From Streptomyces sp. ISL-98 (GTDB lineage Bacteria > Actinomycetota > Actinomycetes > Streptomycetales > Streptomycetaceae): a DNA stretch of 64,000 nt. The position numbers were made by a program, and so were the translations under genes. The number at the start of each line of letters is the position of its first letter. The first letter of the stretch is position 1. Below the pieces are notes generated by a model. That model saw nothing but the letters and a program-made list of their open reading frames with translations, ran no database searches and was not told the origin of the DNA. Shown here piece by piece: positions 6,871 through 15,203 of the stretch. The stretch is taken from contig NZ_JAGGPB010000070.1 in the NCBI RefSeq assembly GCF_018614055.1, positions 1 to 64,000 of the forward strand. The letters are read 5' to 3'.

Positions 6871-9009
6871 ATGGCTATCGGAATCACGCAAGAGCATCGC
6901 GAACTGGCGGACTCCGTACGCCGCTGGCTCGCGCGGGCCGTACCGCCCGAGGCCGTGCGGAAGCTGCTCGACGGGACAGGGGAGCGACGGCCTGGGTACT
7001 GGGACGGGGCAGCGGAACAGGGCCTGCACGGCCTGCATCTGCCCGAGGAGTACGGCGGCGGGGGCGGCACGCCCCTCGATCTGGCCGTCGTACTGGAGGC
7101 GATGGGCAGGGCCGCACTTCCGGGCCCGTATCTGCCGAGCGTGCTCGCTTCCGAGGTGCTGTGCCGCGCGGGGCAGGGTGGGCTTGTCGCCGAGCTGGCG
7201 GGAGGCGCGCGTATCGGGGCAGTCGCGCTCGGGCCGGGAACGCTCACCGCCGCACCCGTCGAAGGCGGTTACCGGCTCGACGGGACAGCCCCGCCCGTAC
7301 TGGGCGGCGGGCAGGCGGACCTCCTCGTCCTCGCCGCAGGGAACTCCTGGTTCGCCGTGGACGCCGAGGACTTGGCCGTCCGTACGCACGAGAGCGCCGA
7401 TCCGACCCGGCCCACGGCGGAGGTCACCGCCGACGCCGTCATCATCCCCGAGGGCCGCGTACTGGACGTGGACACGGCTCTCGTACGGGACCTGGCCGCC
7501 GTCCTGTACGCCGCCGACGCGTGCGGCACCGCCGCCTGGGCACTGGACACGGCCACCGAATACGCGAAGGTGCGCGAGCAGTTCGGGCGGCCTGTCGGAC
7601 AGTTCCAGGCGGTCAAGCACCTCTGTGCCGACATGCTCGTACGCCTGGAACAGGCGCGGGCACTGGCCTGGGACGCGACCCGTGCGGTCGGGACGGACGC
7701 CGGGGGACTCGTGGCCGCCCTTGCCGCCGCCACGGCCCTGGACGCCGCGTACAGCTGCGCCAAGGACTGCATCCAGATCCTCGGCGGCATCGGCTTCACG
7801 TGGGAACACGACGCCCACCTCTACCTGCGCCGCGCGGTCGTCGCCCGGCAGCTCATGGGCGCGGGGGACGGCCACCGGTTACGGGCCGTGCGGCTTGCGA
7901 CAGGCGGCGCGCGCCGTGAGCTGCGGCTGGAACTGCCGCCGGAAGCGGGCCCGTACAGGCAGCAGGCGCGCGAGGCGATAGCAGGGGCGCGCGGGCTCGA
8001 CCGGGGAGCCGCCCGCCGTGCCCTCGCGCCCACCGGCTACGTCGCCCCGCACCTGCCCCCTCCGTACGGCCTCGGCGCCGGGCCGGTACAGCAGCTCGCC
8101 GTCCAGGAGGAGCTGAGGGCCGCCGGAGTGGAGGTCAGCGACCTCGGTATCGCGACCTGGGTGGTGCCGTCCCTTATCGCGTACGGCACAGAGGGGCAGA
8201 AACAGCGCCACCTGTTGCCGACACTGCGGGGCGATGTGCTGTGGTGCCAGCTGTTCAGCGAACCGGGCGCAGGATCGGACCTCGCCTCGCTCCGTACGAA
8301 GGCGCGGCGCGTACCGGAAGGGTGGCGGGTCACCGGACAGAAGGTGTGGACGAGCGCGGCACAGTGGGCCGACTACGGCATCCTGCTGGCCCGCACGGAT
8401 CCGGAGGCGCCGAAGCACAAGGGACTCACATACTTCGTCGTCGACATGAAGAACACCCCCGGCATCGACATCCGCCCGCTCAAGGAGATCACCGGTGACT
8501 CGCTCTTCAACGAGGTGTACTTCGACGACGTACTGCTGCCCGCCGACGCTGTCGTAGGGGAGGTCGACGACGGCTGGCGGGTCGCCCGTAACACTCTCGG
8601 CAACGAACGCGTCCATATGGCCGATCAGTTGACGTTCGACACGGGTCTGGAGGAACTGCTCGTACGGGCACCCGGGCTCGACGACACCTACCGGGCCCGT
8701 ATTGGCGCGCTGGCCGCCGAGGCGCACGCCCTTGCCTGCATCGGGCTGCGTACGACGCTGAGGCAGGTCGACGGCGCGGAGCCGGGCGCCGGCGCGAGCG
8801 TACGCAAACTCGTCCAGACCGGCCACCAGCAGAAGGTCGCCGAACTCGCCCTCGAACTGCTCGGACCGGCAGGCGCGGTGAGCGAGGGGGCGGGGGAGCG
8901 GGCGGTGCACGGCCTGTTGATGTCCCGCTGTCTGACCATCGCGGGCGGTACCACCCAGGTTCAGCTCAATGTCGTGGCCGAGCGCATTCTCGGCCTGCCG
9001 CGAGACTGA
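6871..9009 (+). CDS. fused two-domain acyl-CoA dehydrogenase (FadE34-like)
   Basis: A 712-residue protein made of two acyl-CoA dehydrogenase (ACAD) units. The first (about 1-340) ends with CIQILGGIGFTWEHDAHLYL. The second (about 380-712) carries the FAD/substrate segment LFSEPGAGSDLASL, VTGQKVWTSAAQWADYG and the C-terminal ITIAGGTTQVQLN. Actinobacterial ACADs for steroid side chains are alpha2beta2 heteromers; the single fused chain of this length is the arrangement of M. tuberculosis FadE34. It would introduce the alpha,beta double bond in a bulky acyl-CoA. A KstR-like operator overlaps its promoter, and the thiolase follows 13 bases downstream. Confidence 0.9.
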   Translation: MAIGITQEHRELADSVRRWLARAVPPEAVRKLLDGTGERRPGYWDGAAEQGLHGLHLPEEYGGGGGTPLDLAVVLEAMGRAALPGPYLPSVLASEVLCRAGQGGLVAELAGGARIGAVALGPGTLTAAPVEGGYRLDGTAPPVLGGGQADLLVLAAGNSWFAVDAEDLAVRTHESADPTRPTAEVTADAVIIPEGRVLDVDTALVRDLAAVLYAADACGTAAWALDTATEYAKVREQFGRPVGQFQAVKHLCADMLVRLEQARALAWDATRAVGTDAGGLVAALAAATALDAAYSCAKDCIQILGGIGFTWEHDAHLYLRRAVVARQLMGAGDGHRLRAVRLATGGARRELRLELPPEAGPYRQQAREAIAGARGLDRGAARRALAPTGYVAPHLPPPYGLGAGPVQQLAVQEELRAAGVEVSDLGIATWVVPSLIAYGTEGQKQRHLLPTLRGDVLWCQLFSEPGAGSDLASLRTKARRVPEGWRVTGQKVWTSAAQWADYGILLARTDPEAPKHKGLTYFVVDMKNTPGIDIRPLKEITGDSLFNEVYFDDVLLPADAVVGEVDDGWRVARNTLGNERVHMADQLTFDTGLEELLVRAPGLDDTYRARIGALAAEAHALACIGLRTTLRQVDGAEPGAGASVRKLVQTGHQQKVAELALELLGPAGAVSEGAGERAVHGLLMSRCLTIAGGTTQVQLNVVAERILGLPRD

Positions 9010-9022
9010 AGGAGCGACACGG

Positions 9023-10216
9023 ATGAAGGCGTACATCGTCGGCGTGGGGATGACGAAGTTCGAGAAGCCCGAATCACGGGACTGGCAGTACTGGGACATG
9101 GCGAAGGAAGCGGGCACGAACGCCCTGGAGGATGCCGGGGTCCCCTACGAACAGGTCCAGCAGGTCCCTGTCGGCTACTGCTTCCAGCCGTCGACGGCCG
9201 GACAGCGCGCCACGTACGAACTCGGCCTCACAGGCGTGCCCGTCTACAACGTCAACAACAACTGCGCGACGGGATCGACGGCGTTGATGATGGCGCGGCA
9301 GTTCGTGGAGGGCGGCATGAGTGACTGCGTCCTGGCGCTGGGCTTCGAGAAGATGAAGCGAGGCGCACTGGGCGGCGGAGCGGACAGCGGCGATTTCAGC
9401 ACGTCTCCAGTAGCCCGCCACTACGGCGTAATGGCGGCGGCGCACGGCTTCGAAATGACCTCCCCGCCCACCGCGCAGATCTTCGGAAACGCGGCGCGCG
9501 AGCACATGGAGCGGTACGGCACGACGGAGGCGCAGCTGGCCGCTGTGGCCGCGAAGAACCACAAGCACTCGGCGGCGAACCCGAACGCCCAGTTCCGGGA
9601 CGTCTGGACGGTCGACGAGATCCTGATGTCCAAGACGATCCACCGCCCGCTGACGAAGCTCCAGTGCTCGCCCACGTCCGACGGAGCAGCGGCGGCGGTG
9701 ATCGTCTCGGAGCGCTTCGTGGTCCAGCACGGCCTGCACGACAAGGCGGTCGAGATCGCTGCACAGACGATGACGACGGACACGGAGGAGAGCTTCGGAT
9801 CGGGCTCGTGCATCGACGTGGTCGGCAAGCCCATGTCGCGGGCGGCGGCCCGTCAGGCGTACGAGCACTCGGGCCTCGGCATCGAGGACGTAGACGTGGT
9901 GGAGCTGCACGACTGCTTCTCCGTCAACGAACTGCTGACGTACGAGGCGCTGGGCATGTGCGCGGACGGCGAGTCGGGCAAGCTCGTGGAGAGCGGCGCG
10001 ACGACGTACGGCGGAAGGCGGGTCGTCAACCCGTCGGGCGGACTGATCTCCAAGGGCCACCCCCTGGGCGCAACGGGCCTGGCACAAGCGGCGGAACTGA
10101 CGTGGCAACTGCGAGGAGAGGCGGGCGATCGCCAGGTGCCGGGAGCGAGGGTGGGCCTGGCCCACAACATAGGCCTGGGCGGCGCGGCGGTAGTAACGCT
10201 ACTGCGACGCCCGTAA
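9023..10216 (+). CDS. lipid-transfer-protein-type thiolase
   Basis: A 397-residue thiolase-like enzyme of the SCP-x/Ltp group. The nucleophilic cysteine is in NNNCATGSTALMMA, the HDCFSVNEL motif replaces the classical thiolase NEAF, and the C-terminal GGLISKGHPLGATG glycine loop is present. Relatives in mycobacteria (Ltp proteins) perform retro-aldol or thiolytic chain shortening during sterol side-chain breakdown. The start at 9023 follows GGAGCGACACGG; the longer frame lies inside the upstream gene. It is co-transcribed with the acyl-CoA dehydrogenase, which fits consecutive steps on a branched acyl-CoA. Confidence 0.88.
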   Translation: MKAYIVGVGMTKFEKPESRDWQYWDMAKEAGTNALEDAGVPYEQVQQVPVGYCFQPSTAGQRATYELGLTGVPVYNVNNNCATGSTALMMARQFVEGGMSDCVLALGFEKMKRGALGGGADSGDFSTSPVARHYGVMAAAHGFEMTSPPTAQIFGNAAREHMERYGTTEAQLAAVAAKNHKHSAANPNAQFRDVWTVDEILMSKTIHRPLTKLQCSPTSDGAAAAVIVSERFVVQHGLHDKAVEIAAQTMTTDTEESFGSGSCIDVVGKPMSRAAARQAYEHSGLGIEDVDVVELHDCFSVNELLTYEALGMCADGESGKLVESGATTYGGRRVVNPSGGLISKGHPLGATGLAQAAELTWQLRGEAGDRQVPGARVGLAHNIGLGGAAVVTLLRRP

Positions 10217-10274
10217 CCCCGCAGGGCGCCGGCGCCTGCGGCGGCCTTGACCTCCGGGGCGCAGCGCCTGCGGC

Positions 10275-10517
10275 GGACTTTCCCCGAGCCGCCCCTTCCC
10301 GGCTGTGACATTTTGCGGCTGCCGCCTCGTGGGCGCTGCGCCCCAGACCGCGCTCCTGCGGGCATCTTCAGCCCGTCGGGGGTCCCCCTGGACGAAGTCC
10401 TTGGGGGAGATTGAGGACACGCCCGGAGGGCGTCCGCGTCCGGGGGCCTGGGGGCTTGCCCCCAGTTTCGGGAAGGGGCGGGTAGGGGAACAGCGCCGCA
10501 GGCAACCCGCACCGCAC
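10275..10517. repeat. dispersed GC-rich repeat, copy A
   Basis: Left end CCCCTTCCCGGCTGTGACAT, then TTTGCGGCTGCCGCC. A middle module has GGACGAAGTCC and TTGAGGA. The right end is GGGAAGGGGCGGGTAGGGGA followed by GCCGCAGGCAACCCGCACCG. The two ends are imperfect inverted repeats, and GGGGGCTTGCCCCC in the middle forms a hairpin. It fills most of the 370-base gap between the thiolase and the MFS gene, which otherwise holds nothing recognisable. Confidence 0.8.
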
Positions 10518-10589
10518 ACGCAAACGCACCGCACACCCCCACGCCACGCCCCAAAACCCACGTGTACGGGTCACACCAATGCTGCGAGC

Positions 10590-12059
10590 ATGACACCCAT
10601 GCCCCAAGCAGCCCCTTCCCCCGACGAAACCCGAACCCCCGCCGCCCGCAAGGCATCCCGCACCTGGGCAGTCGTACTGGCTGCCTGCGCGGGCCAGTTC
10701 CTAGTGGTCCTCGACGTCTCCGTCGTAAACGTCGCGCTCCCCTCAATGCGCGCAGACCTGGGACTGACCGCAGTCGGCCTGCAATGGGTGCTCAACGCCT
10801 ACTCCATCGCCTTCGCCGGATTCATGCTCCTCGGCGGCCGCGCCGCAGACATCTTCGGCCGGAAGCGGACCTTCCTCCTGGGCCTGGGCCTGTTCACCGC
10901 CGCCTCCCTCGCGGGCGGCCTCGCCCAGGAGGGCTGGCACCTGGTGACCGCCCGCGCGGTACAGGGCCTGGGCGCAGCCGTACTGGCCCCCGCGACGCTC
11001 ACCATCCTCACCTCCGCCGTCCCGGAGGGCGCGGCCAGAGCCCGGGCCATAGGAACCTGGTCGGCGGTAGGCGCAGGCGGCGGCGCCGCGGGCGGGCTCG
11101 TCGGCGGCGTACTGACGGACGCCCTCTCGTGGCGGTGGACCCTGCTGATCAACGTGCCGATCGGCGCCCTGGTACTGGCCGGCGCAGCCGCATGGCTCGC
11201 CGAGAGCCACGCCAGGGACGGCCGCCGCCTGGACCTGCCGGGCGCACTGCTGGTCACGGCAGGCCTGGCCACCCTCGCGTACGGGATCGTGCAGACCGAA
11301 GAGGAAGGCTGGGCCTCGGCATCGACACTCGCCCCCCTCCTCGCCGGCCTCGCACTCCTCACCGCCTTCGTGGCGGTGGAGGCACGCACCAAGGCACCAC
11401 TCATGCCACTGAAGTTCTTCCGGGTGCGAGCCGTCTCCGCGGCGAACGCGGCGATGTTCGTGAACGGCTCCGCGATGTTCTGCATGTGGTTCTTCATGAC
11501 GCTGTACGCCCAGAACGTGCTGGGCTACAGCCCCCTCGGCGCCGGGCTCGCCCTCATCCCCAGCTCGCTGAGCATCGTCATCGGCTCGAAGCTCGCCCCA
11601 CGCCTGATGGCGAGGACCGGCGCGCGCAGGGTCGCGATCACCGGCTCCCTGGTCGCGGCGGCAGGCATGGGCTGGCAGTCCACGATGACCGCAGAAGGCT
11701 CGTACCTCACGGCCGTACTCGGCCCCGGCATCCTCATGATGGTCGGCGCGGGCCTGGCATCGACCCCGCTCGCCTCACTCGCGACCTCGGCCGGCGCCCC
11801 GGGAGACGCCGGTCTCCTCTCCGGCCTCATCAACACCTCGCGCACGATGGGCGGCGCGCTGGGACTGGCCGTGCTTTCGACGGTCGCGGCGTCCAGGACC
11901 GCGGGAGGAACAACCGCGGAGGCGCTGACGGCGGGATACGCGCTGGCCTTTCGAACGGGGACGTTTGCGCTGGTGGGAGGCGTAGCGCTGATGTTCTTCC
12001 TCCTCCCGAGGCGGACCGGAACGACCGGAACGACCGGAACGACGGGATCGGCGAACTGA
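10590..12059 (+). CDS. MFS drug exporter, DHA2 (EmrB/QacA) family
   Basis: A 489-residue integral membrane protein with about 14 hydrophobic segments, the size of the DHA2 group of proton-drug antiporters. Motif C-like LDVSVVNVALPSM follows helix 1, and motif A (GGRAADIFGRKRTF) sits between helices 2 and 3. ATGs at 10590 and 10599 are both possible; the frame upstream runs through the repeat and is not credible. The C-terminus ends in a GTTGTTGTTG tract. No local repressor gene adjoins it, so substrate and control are unknown. Confidence 0.88.
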   Translation: MTPMPQAAPSPDETRTPAARKASRTWAVVLAACAGQFLVVLDVSVVNVALPSMRADLGLTAVGLQWVLNAYSIAFAGFMLLGGRAADIFGRKRTFLLGLGLFTAASLAGGLAQEGWHLVTARAVQGLGAAVLAPATLTILTSAVPEGAARARAIGTWSAVGAGGGAAGGLVGGVLTDALSWRWTLLINVPIGALVLAGAAAWLAESHARDGRRLDLPGALLVTAGLATLAYGIVQTEEEGWASASTLAPLLAGLALLTAFVAVEARTKAPLMPLKFFRVRAVSAANAAMFVNGSAMFCMWFFMTLYAQNVLGYSPLGAGLALIPSSLSIVIGSKLAPRLMARTGARRVAITGSLVAAAGMGWQSTMTAEGSYLTAVLGPGILMMVGAGLASTPLASLATSAGAPGDAGLLSGLINTSRTMGGALGLAVLSTVAASRTAGGTTAEALTAGYALAFRTGTFALVGGVALMFFLLPRRTGTTGTTGTTGSAN

Positions 12060-12107
12060 GGCAACGGTTTCGGTCCCTCATGGACTCCAATATGCAAGGA
12101 GGCATTC

Positions 12108-12644
12108 ATGGGGGAGCGAAAGCAGGCCCGGGACGAAGAGTTCCGGGGATTCGTCGTCAACCGCTGGCCGCAGCTGATGCGTACGGCGTTTCTTCTCACG
12201 GGGGAGCAGCACGCAGCGGAAGACCTGGTGCAGTCGTCCCTGGAGCGGGCGTATGTGTCCTGGGGCAGGGTGAGCGCTGCCGGTGATCCGGACGCGTATG
12301 TGCGGCGCATCATGGTCAACGCCCATGCGCGAAAACACCGCAGGAAGCTCAAGGAGTTCCTGTCGCTGCAGGATTCGGCTCCGATACTCGACGCGCCCGA
12401 GCGCGGCGACCGGATGGCGCAGGCCGACGACCGGTCCGCTCTGCTGCGCGCCCTCGCCCAGCTCCCCGTGCGTCAGCGGGAAGCGGTGGTGCTGCGGTAC
12501 TGGGAGGACCTGAGCGAGACCCAGGCCGCCGAAGCCATGGGCTGCTCGGTGGGAGCCGTAAAGAGCAATGCCGCCAAGGGGATCGCCAAGCTGCGTGCCA
12601 TTCCCGCATTGACCGAGAAGGTCGGAAGCCGAGGGGCGAACTGA
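12108..12644 (+). CDS. SigE-type ECF RNA polymerase sigma factor
   Basis: A 178-residue extracytoplasmic-function sigma factor of the streptomycete 'SigE family'. Region 2 is TAFLLTGEQHAAEDLVQSSL with YVRRIMVNAHARKHRR. Region 4 is LPVRQREAVVLRYWEDLSE plus the recognition helix CSVGAVKSNAAKGIAKL. AAGGAGG lies 6 bases before the ATG. Its stop overlaps the start of the membrane protein at 12644 (ATGA), the standard arrangement for a sigma factor and its membrane regulator. I see no convincing self-recognised promoter upstream. Confidence 0.93.
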   Translation: MGERKQARDEEFRGFVVNRWPQLMRTAFLLTGEQHAAEDLVQSSLERAYVSWGRVSAAGDPDAYVRRIMVNAHARKHRRKLKEFLSLQDSAPILDAPERGDRMAQADDRSALLRALAQLPVRQREAVVLRYWEDLSETQAAEAMGCSVGAVKSNAAKGIAKLRAIPALTEKVGSRGAN

Positions 12645-13435
12645 TGAACAGGGAACAGGACATGGCGCACCACGACATCTCCCTGCGGCTCGCGGACGCG
12701 ACGGACGAGGTCGAGGTCGGTATAGCCCCGTACGAGGCAGTGATGCGCGGCGGCAAGCGCCGCAAGGCACGCCGCTGGGTGCTCGGAACGGCGGTGGCAC
12801 TGGTGATGGCGGGCTCCACGGGGACGCTGGCACTGGCGGTGGTGGACGGGCGCGAGCAGTCCTATGTGGCGGCACACCGCCAGTCGGCGGAGGAGCGCCA
12901 TGTCTACACGCCGCAGCGGACTCAGCTCACGGAGATCTACGGACGGGGCACGACCGATGCGCAGGCGTACGTGTCCGTGGAGCTCTGGGGCGCACCGCGG
13001 ACCGAGGCCGAGGCCCGCAAGCAGAAGGAGCGGATGATCGAGTACGGGGTGTGGGACGAGCGGAAGGCCGACCCCGAAGCGGAGCTCGGCAGGGACTGGT
13101 TCTCCGTCGTCGTCATCGACGCCCACGGAGGCAAGCAGACGGTGCCGGTCTTCGGCCTCAGGGACAAGAGTGACGACCGCGACGGCATGAGCTTCAAGTC
13201 GTACGAGTTCACGGTGAAGGGGACCCGGCTGACCGTCGGATACGTCGGACCGGAGGTGAAGCGCCTGGAGTACGAATACGACGACGGGACCGTCGAGCCG
13301 GAGCTGATGAAAGCGGCGGGGTTCAAGGGCCGGTGGTTCACGCTGGAGGGCAAGGCCTCCAGGGCGAAGGGGGACGTTGCGGGCATTCGTGTCTTCGACG
13401 CCAAGGAGGTGCCGAGGACGGTGCAGGTCGGCTGA
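12644..13435 (+). CDS. single-pass membrane protein, probable anti-sigma partner
   Basis: A 263-residue protein with a basic cytoplasmic N-terminus (GGKRRKARRW), one transmembrane helix at about 43-67 (VLGTAVALVMAGSTGTLAL) and a charged, extracytoplasmic domain of ~190 residues (VAAHRQSAEERHVY onward). There is no zinc HxxxCxxC anti-sigma motif. Its start overlaps the sigma-factor stop by ATGA, so translation is coupled. The topology and coupling imply it holds or senses for the sigma factor, but that role is inferred from position only. Confidence 0.75.
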   Translation: MNREQDMAHHDISLRLADATDEVEVGIAPYEAVMRGGKRRKARRWVLGTAVALVMAGSTGTLALAVVDGREQSYVAAHRQSAEERHVYTPQRTQLTEIYGRGTTDAQAYVSVELWGAPRTEAEARKQKERMIEYGVWDERKADPEAELGRDWFSVVVIDAHGGKQTVPVFGLRDKSDDRDGMSFKSYEFTVKGTRLTVGYVGPEVKRLEYEYDDGTVEPELMKAAGFKGRWFTLEGKASRAKGDVAGIRVFDAKEVPRTVQVG

Positions 13436-13454
13436 CCGGGCCGCGCGCGACCCG

Positions 13455-14069
13455 TCAGAGCCAGCCCTGCTGCCGCGCCGCGCGTACCGCCTCCATGCCG
13501 TCGCGGGTGCCGGTCTTGCCGATCGCCGACGAGAGGCAGTTCCGTACCGTCGACTCGGACAGGTCCAGCTTCTCGGCAAGGTCGGCGACGGTAGCCCCGT
13601 CCACTGCTGCCGCTGCGTTCAGTACGTCGCACTCGCGCGCGGTGAGGGGGCTGGGCACGTCGGAGCTCAGGGCGGCAGCGGCGAGCGCCGGGTCGATGAC
13701 GGTCTCGCCGGTCAGCACCCGGCGGATGGTCGCGGCCAGTTCCTCCACCGGGCCGTCCTTGACCAGGAACCCCGCCGCCCCGGCCTCCATCGCGCGCCGC
13801 ATATAGCCGGGCCGGCCAGAGGTGGTGAGGATCAGCACCCGGCAGTCGGGTGCCTCCTCGCGCAGCAGTGCGGCGGCGTCGAGTCCGCCGAGGCCGGGGA
13901 GCTCGATGTCCAGGAGCGCCACGTCAGGACGGGAGAGGAGAGCGGCGTCCACGATCTCGTCGCCGGCGGCCACTTGGGCGACGACCTGGATGTCCTTCTC
14001 AAGGCCGAGGAGCAGGGCGAGGGCGCCGCGCTTCATGCCCTGGTCCTCGGCGAGGAGGACTCTGATCAT
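13455..14069 (-). CDS. orphan LuxR/NarL-family response regulator
   Basis: A 204-residue two-component regulator close in architecture to DesR. The receiver domain (1-120) has acidic DQ near residue 9, phospho-acceptor Asp in VALLDIELPG (about 53), Thr in LILTTSGRPGY and Lys in GFLVKDG. The DNA-binding domain (about 140-200) reads LTARECDVLNAAA ... DLSESTVRNCLSSAIGKTG. The usual upstream histidine kinase is missing: only an open tail of about 25 codons ends in TGA overlapping this ATG (ATGA). GGAG lies 8 bases before the start, so it can be translated alone. Confidence 0.92.
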   Translation of the reverse strand: MIRVLLAEDQGMKRGALALLLGLEKDIQVVAQVAAGDEIVDAALLSRPDVALLDIELPGLGGLDAAALLREEAPDCRVLILTTSGRPGYMRRAMEAGAAGFLVKDGPVEELAATIRRVLTGETVIDPALAAAALSSDVPSPLTARECDVLNAAAAVDGATVADLAEKLDLSESTVRNCLSSAIGKTGTRDGMEAVRAARQQGWL

Positions 14070-14165
14070 GGGGCGGGCTCCAGTTCCGGGTCGGCGGCGA
14101 CGGGCTGGTCGGAGCTTACGCGCGGCCTCCCTCCGTACACCGCTTCTGACACGGCGTCAGGCATC

Positions 14166-14194
14166 TTCACAAGTACTGGAGGGTGCGTTATATA
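14166..14194 (+). promoter_or_regulatory. promoter of the MaoC-ADH-SDR operon
   Basis: TTCACA (14166-14171), 17-base spacer, TATATA (14189-14194). This is an unusually AT-rich and near-consensus promoter for this genome. It predicts a start near 14201, just upstream of the KstR-like operator, and a leader of about 120 bases. Confidence 0.55.
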
Positions 14195-14208
14195 TAGGGG
14201 CCATCGGC

Positions 14209-14224
14209 CTAGAACGCGTTCTAG
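14209..14224. promoter_or_regulatory. KstR-like operator before MaoC hydratase
   Basis: CTAGAACGCGTTCTAG is a perfect 16-base palindrome whose inner 14 bases fit TNNAACNNGTTNNA, the KstR consensus. It lies just after the predicted transcription start. A further TAGAACC half-site overlaps its right edge. Confidence 0.7.
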
Positions 14225-14254
14225 AACCGGCAGTTTTCGCGGCCGGTCCCGTAC

Positions 14255-14296
14255 GACCTCGGTGCGGTCGACGGTGCGGACGATCGCACCGAGGTC
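14255..14296 (+). promoter_or_regulatory. 5'-leader hairpin, 12-bp perfect stem
   Basis: GACCTCGGTGCG (14255-14266) pairs exactly with CGCACCGAGGTC (14285-14296) across an 18-base loop. It ends 12 bases before the AAGGAG ribosome site of the MaoC gene. It has no poly-U tail, so I favour an mRNA-stability or translation-control element over a terminator. Confidence 0.45.
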
Positions 14297-14323
14297 TTCC
14301 ACCCATCAAGGAGCAGCATCCTC

Positions 14324-15181
14324 ATGCCCATCGATGCCGCCAAGGCCGTCGCCGCCGAACCACGCAGCGCCGAGATCACCTGGGACCACAAGGACATCCA
14401 GCTCTACCACCTCGGCCTCGGCGCAGGTACGCCCGCCACCGACTCCGACGAGCTGCGCTACACCCTCGAATCCAAGCTGCACGTCCTGCCCAGCTTCGCC
14501 ACCGTCGCGGGCGCGGGCGGTGCCGGCGCCGTCAGCGGCCTGTCCACACCCGGCATCGACGTCAACCTCGCCCACGTCCTGCACGGCGGCCAGAGCATCG
14601 AGCTGCACCGGCCGATCCCCGTCAAGGGCAACGCCGTTCAGACCTCAAAGGTCCAGGCGGTGTACGACAAGGGCAAAGCGGCCGTCATCGTGCTGCGCTC
14701 CGAAGCGGCCGACGCCGACGGGCCGCTGTGGACCAGCGACGCCCAGATCTTCGTGCGCGGCGAAGGTGGCTTCGGGGGCGAGCGCGGACCTTCCGTCCGC
14801 GTCGAGCAGCCCACCCACGCGCCGGACGCGGAGGTGGAGCGTCCGATCCGCGAGGACCAGGCACTCCTCTACCGCCTCTCCGGCGACTGGAACCCGCTGC
14901 ACGCCGACCCGGAGTTCGCGAAGCTCGCCGGGTTCGACCGGCCGATCCTGCACGGCCTGTGCTCGTACGGCATGACACTCAAGGCCGTCGTCGACACCCT
15001 GCTCGGCGGCGACGTCACGCGCGTGAGTTCGTACAGCACCCGTTTCGCCGGAGTCGTCTTCCCCGGCGAGACGCTGCGCCTGCGGATGTGGAAGTCGCCC
15101 GGGCGCGTCCAGGTGTCGGTCACCGCCGTCGAGAGGGACGACGCGCCGGTGCTGGCCGACACCACCGTCGTACACACCTGA
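14324..15181 (+). CDS. MaoC-type (hydratase 2) enoyl-CoA hydratase
   Basis: A 285-residue double-hotdog enoyl-CoA hydratase related to the hydratase-2 domain of peroxisomal multifunctional enzyme 2. The N-terminal hotdog (about 10-130) reads YHLGLGAGTP and LPSFATVAG. The C-terminal one has the hydratase-2 signature YRLSGDWNPLHADPEFA followed by RPILHGLCSYGM, with catalytic Asp/His. Length and architecture match mycobacterial Hsd4B (Rv3538), a KstR-regulon protein. It would hydrate the enoyl-CoA made by the dehydrogenase. It heads an operon with the alcohol dehydrogenase and SDR, under a KstR-like operator. Confidence 0.9.
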   Translation: MPIDAAKAVAAEPRSAEITWDHKDIQLYHLGLGAGTPATDSDELRYTLESKLHVLPSFATVAGAGGAGAVSGLSTPGIDVNLAHVLHGGQSIELHRPIPVKGNAVQTSKVQAVYDKGKAAVIVLRSEAADADGPLWTSDAQIFVRGEGGFGGERGPSVRVEQPTHAPDAEVERPIREDQALLYRLSGDWNPLHADPEFAKLAGFDRPILHGLCSYGMTLKAVVDTLLGGDVTRVSSYSTRFAGVVFPGETLRLRMWKSPGRVQVSVTAVERDDAPVLADTTVVHT

Positions 15182-15203
15182 CCTCCGTGAAGGGAGCCGT
15201 ACC

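Noticed and set aside
13436..13454. Imperfect hairpin between the anti-sigma-like gene and the response regulator
   Set aside because: TGACCGGG and CCCGTCA pair only partly around a GC-rich loop; too weak to call a terminator.
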